Made by a program: the position numbers and the translations under genes. DNA of 64,000 nt from a bacterium (GTDB lineage: Bacteria > Vulcanimicrobiota > JABDET01), in contig JAKAVV010000014.1 in the NCBI GenBank assembly GCA_021817145.1, positions 1 to 64,000 of the forward strand. The letters run 5' to 3'. Positions 62,844 to 64,000 of the stretch are shown one piece after another. Position 1 is the stretch's first letter; each line of letters begins with the position of its first letter. The notes below the pieces were generated by a model. It searched no databases, was not told where the DNA came from, and was given only the letters and a program-made list of their open reading frames with translations.

Positions 62844-63778
62844 TTTTAAAGATTTTTTTATGGGGAGCTGCTGTTATTATTGGAGGAATTCTTCTACTCT
62901 ATTTAGCTAATGCCCTTCTTGGAATTGGTGAAAAGGGAACAGCGATTGTTCCTGATTTAAAAGGGAAAACCGTGGATCAGGCGCAGAGGCTCTTGAGAAA
63001 AAGAGATCTGTCTTTTAGCATAGAAAGATGGGTGTTCAGCAGTAAAATACAAAAAGGGGAGATCATTAGCCAGAATTTGGATCCAGGGATGGGGGTAAAA
63101 GACGGGAGAGTGATTCAGGTTGTTGTATCACAAGGTCCTGATATGATTACTGTTCCAGATGTAAGAGGTTATGATTATCGGCAGGCAGAAGTCCAGCTTC
63201 AGGATGTCGAGCTGCAGCCTGGAACCATTTCATACACCTCAAGCACAGCCGCAAAAAAAGGTATTGTGGTCAGCCAGATGCCTTCCCCTGGACAGGTTTT
63301 AAGCAGAAATCAGGAGGTGAATTTAGTTGTTTCCTCTGGACCTCCTCCTGTGATTCAGATGCCTGAACTGGTTGGGGATACCCTTCGTTCCGCTCGACAG
63401 ATTTTGCATCATGCCAATTTGAAAACGGGACAGATCGGCTGGGAATGGGATCCTAAGGATCCTCCAGGAACCATTTTAAGCCAGAATCCCATGCCAAATC
63501 AGAAAGTGCAGCAAGGATCCATGGCTAGTATTGTCGTCAGCGCTGGAGCAAAATTGAATAATCTTCCTTTTACTCAAACTTATATTACGATCCATCTTCC
63601 TGATTTCACAGGGGAAAAAGAGGTTAAAGTTTGGGTCTCTGACGAACTCTCAAAATATTTGGCTTATAAAGGACGACATAATGGAGGTCAAGAAATTAGA
63701 CTGATGGTCAGTGGATTTGGAAATACAAGCGTAATTGTGATGCTTGGAAAAAAAGTTTTAAGTTCAGGAACTTTGTGA
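62834..63778 (+). CDS. Membrane protein with three PASTA domains
   Basis: 314 aa; one N-terminal membrane helix (residues 5-28), then PASTA domains at about 35-101, 102-168 and 170-235 (VPDLKGKTVDQAQRLL, VPDVRGYDYRQAEVQL, MPELVGDTLRSARQIL), and an ~80-residue beta domain at the end. No kinase domain. PASTA domains bind muropeptides or beta-lactams; a stand-alone PASTA protein could sense peptidoglycan. Follows rlmN with a 10-base overlap. Confidence 0.82.
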   Translation: MRLILKIFLWGAAVIIGGILLLYLANALLGIGEKGTAIVPDLKGKTVDQAQRLLRKRDLSFSIERWVFSSKIQKGEIISQNLDPGMGVKDGRVIQVVVSQGPDMITVPDVRGYDYRQAEVQLQDVELQPGTISYTSSTAAKKGIVVSQMPSPGQVLSRNQEVNLVVSSGPPPVIQMPELVGDTLRSARQILHHANLKTGQIGWEWDPKDPPGTILSQNPMPNQKVQQGSMASIVVSAGAKLNNLPFTQTYITIHLPDFTGEKEVKVWVSDELSKYLAYKGRHNGGQEIRLMVSGFGNTSVIVMLGKKVLSSGTL

Positions 63779-63787
63779 GGTGATAAA

Positions 63788-64000
63788 ATGGGAATATTAG
63801 TTAACAAAAATACACGAGTAATTGTTCAAGGAATTACGGGAAAAGAAGGACAATTTCACACAAAACAAATGCTTGATTACGGGACAAAAGTAGTTGGTGG
63901 AGTGACTCCAGGGAAAGGAGGAACTCGAGTTTTAGATCTTCCTGTTTTCAATTCAGTTCAGGAAGCGGTTTCAGCCACACAAGCCGATGCGTCTGTTATT
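63788..64000 (+). CDS. sucD: Succinyl-CoA synthetase alpha subunit (partial)
   Basis: The first 71 codons only, cut by the window end. Reads [34 protein letters not shown], the N-terminal CoA-binding Rossmann fold of SucD. Shine-Dalgarno GAGGTGATAAA. Links to the TCA cycle; the usual partner sucC is not upstream here. Confidence 0.92.
   Translation, partial: MGILVNKNTRVIVQGITGKEGQFHTKQMLDYGTKVVGGVTPGKGGTRVLDLPVFNSVQEAVSATQADASVI

Noticed and set aside
1-64000. CRISPR array, prophage or riboswitch
   Set aside because: No evenly spaced direct repeats with unique spacers, no phage structural or integrase genes, and no leader structure I could match to a known riboswitch class.

Overview
The window is bacterial chromosome, mostly AT-rich (about 40% G+C by eye). 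Genes are tightly packed, with many 4-nt ATGA/TTGA overlaps, and the tRNA encodes its CCA end. The gene content fits a Gram-negative-type envelope: squalene/hopanoid genes hpnCDE, an HtrA protease, a LolA-like periplasmic protein, Lgt, a SPOR-domain protein, and type II secretion/type IV pilus parts. No rRNA is present and I cannot name the phylum; many genes read like those of poorly cultured lineages.

Layout. 0-2.5 kb: a SPOR protein, then a 1.3 kb gap with no long gene. The gap holds a dead IS110-type transposase fragment, two tiny zinc-ribbon proteins on opposite strands, a possible 55-codon ORF, a strong hairpin and one copy of a palindromic repeat. 2.5-16.4 kb: housekeeping genes (Nudix, hpnCDE, an ACT protein, aldehyde dehydrogenase, mutY, a YedF-like DsrE protein, an HtrA protease, argS, a duplicated YbjQ protein). 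16.6-28.8 kb: a visibly more GC-rich, all-plus-strand accessory island. It carries a 56-aa protein overlapping an SMC/RecF-like ATPase, a SNF2-type helicase, an orphan HicB antitoxin, and a type III restriction-modification pair (Mod and Res) with a BfiI/NgoFVII-like PLD nuclease between its two subunits. Related 14-bp repeats lie on both sides of the island.

28.9-43.5 kb: ftsK, miaA, hfq, dapF, a TPR protein, a DUF151 nuclease, mtnP, holB, a lipase-like hydrolase, rluD, lgt, a Uma2-like protein, then GspF plus three pilin-like proteins and a Ser/Pro-rich secreted protein. 43.5-50.1 kb (minus): wecB, lpdA, pdhA, a TPR protein and a strange 731-aa protein. 50.2-64 kb: rplM-rpsI, a K+ channel, an isoprenylcysteine-methyltransferase-like membrane protein, a tRNA with CAU anticodon, DUF2520-panB-panC, an esterase and anion permease pair, two small secreted proteins, def-fmt-rsmB-rlmN, a PASTA protein, and sucD running off the end.

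Functional groups: hpnCDE should make squalene from farnesyl diphosphate. panB-panC with the DUF2520 Rossmann protein suggests a pantoate branch in which DUF2520 replaces PanE. def-fmt-rsmB-rlmN is a translation-maturation operon. The 16.8-28.8 kb island is the best candidate for an undescribed composite defence locus. No CRISPR array, prophage, integrase or intact insertion sequence was seen. All functional calls come from reading motifs; no database search was run.
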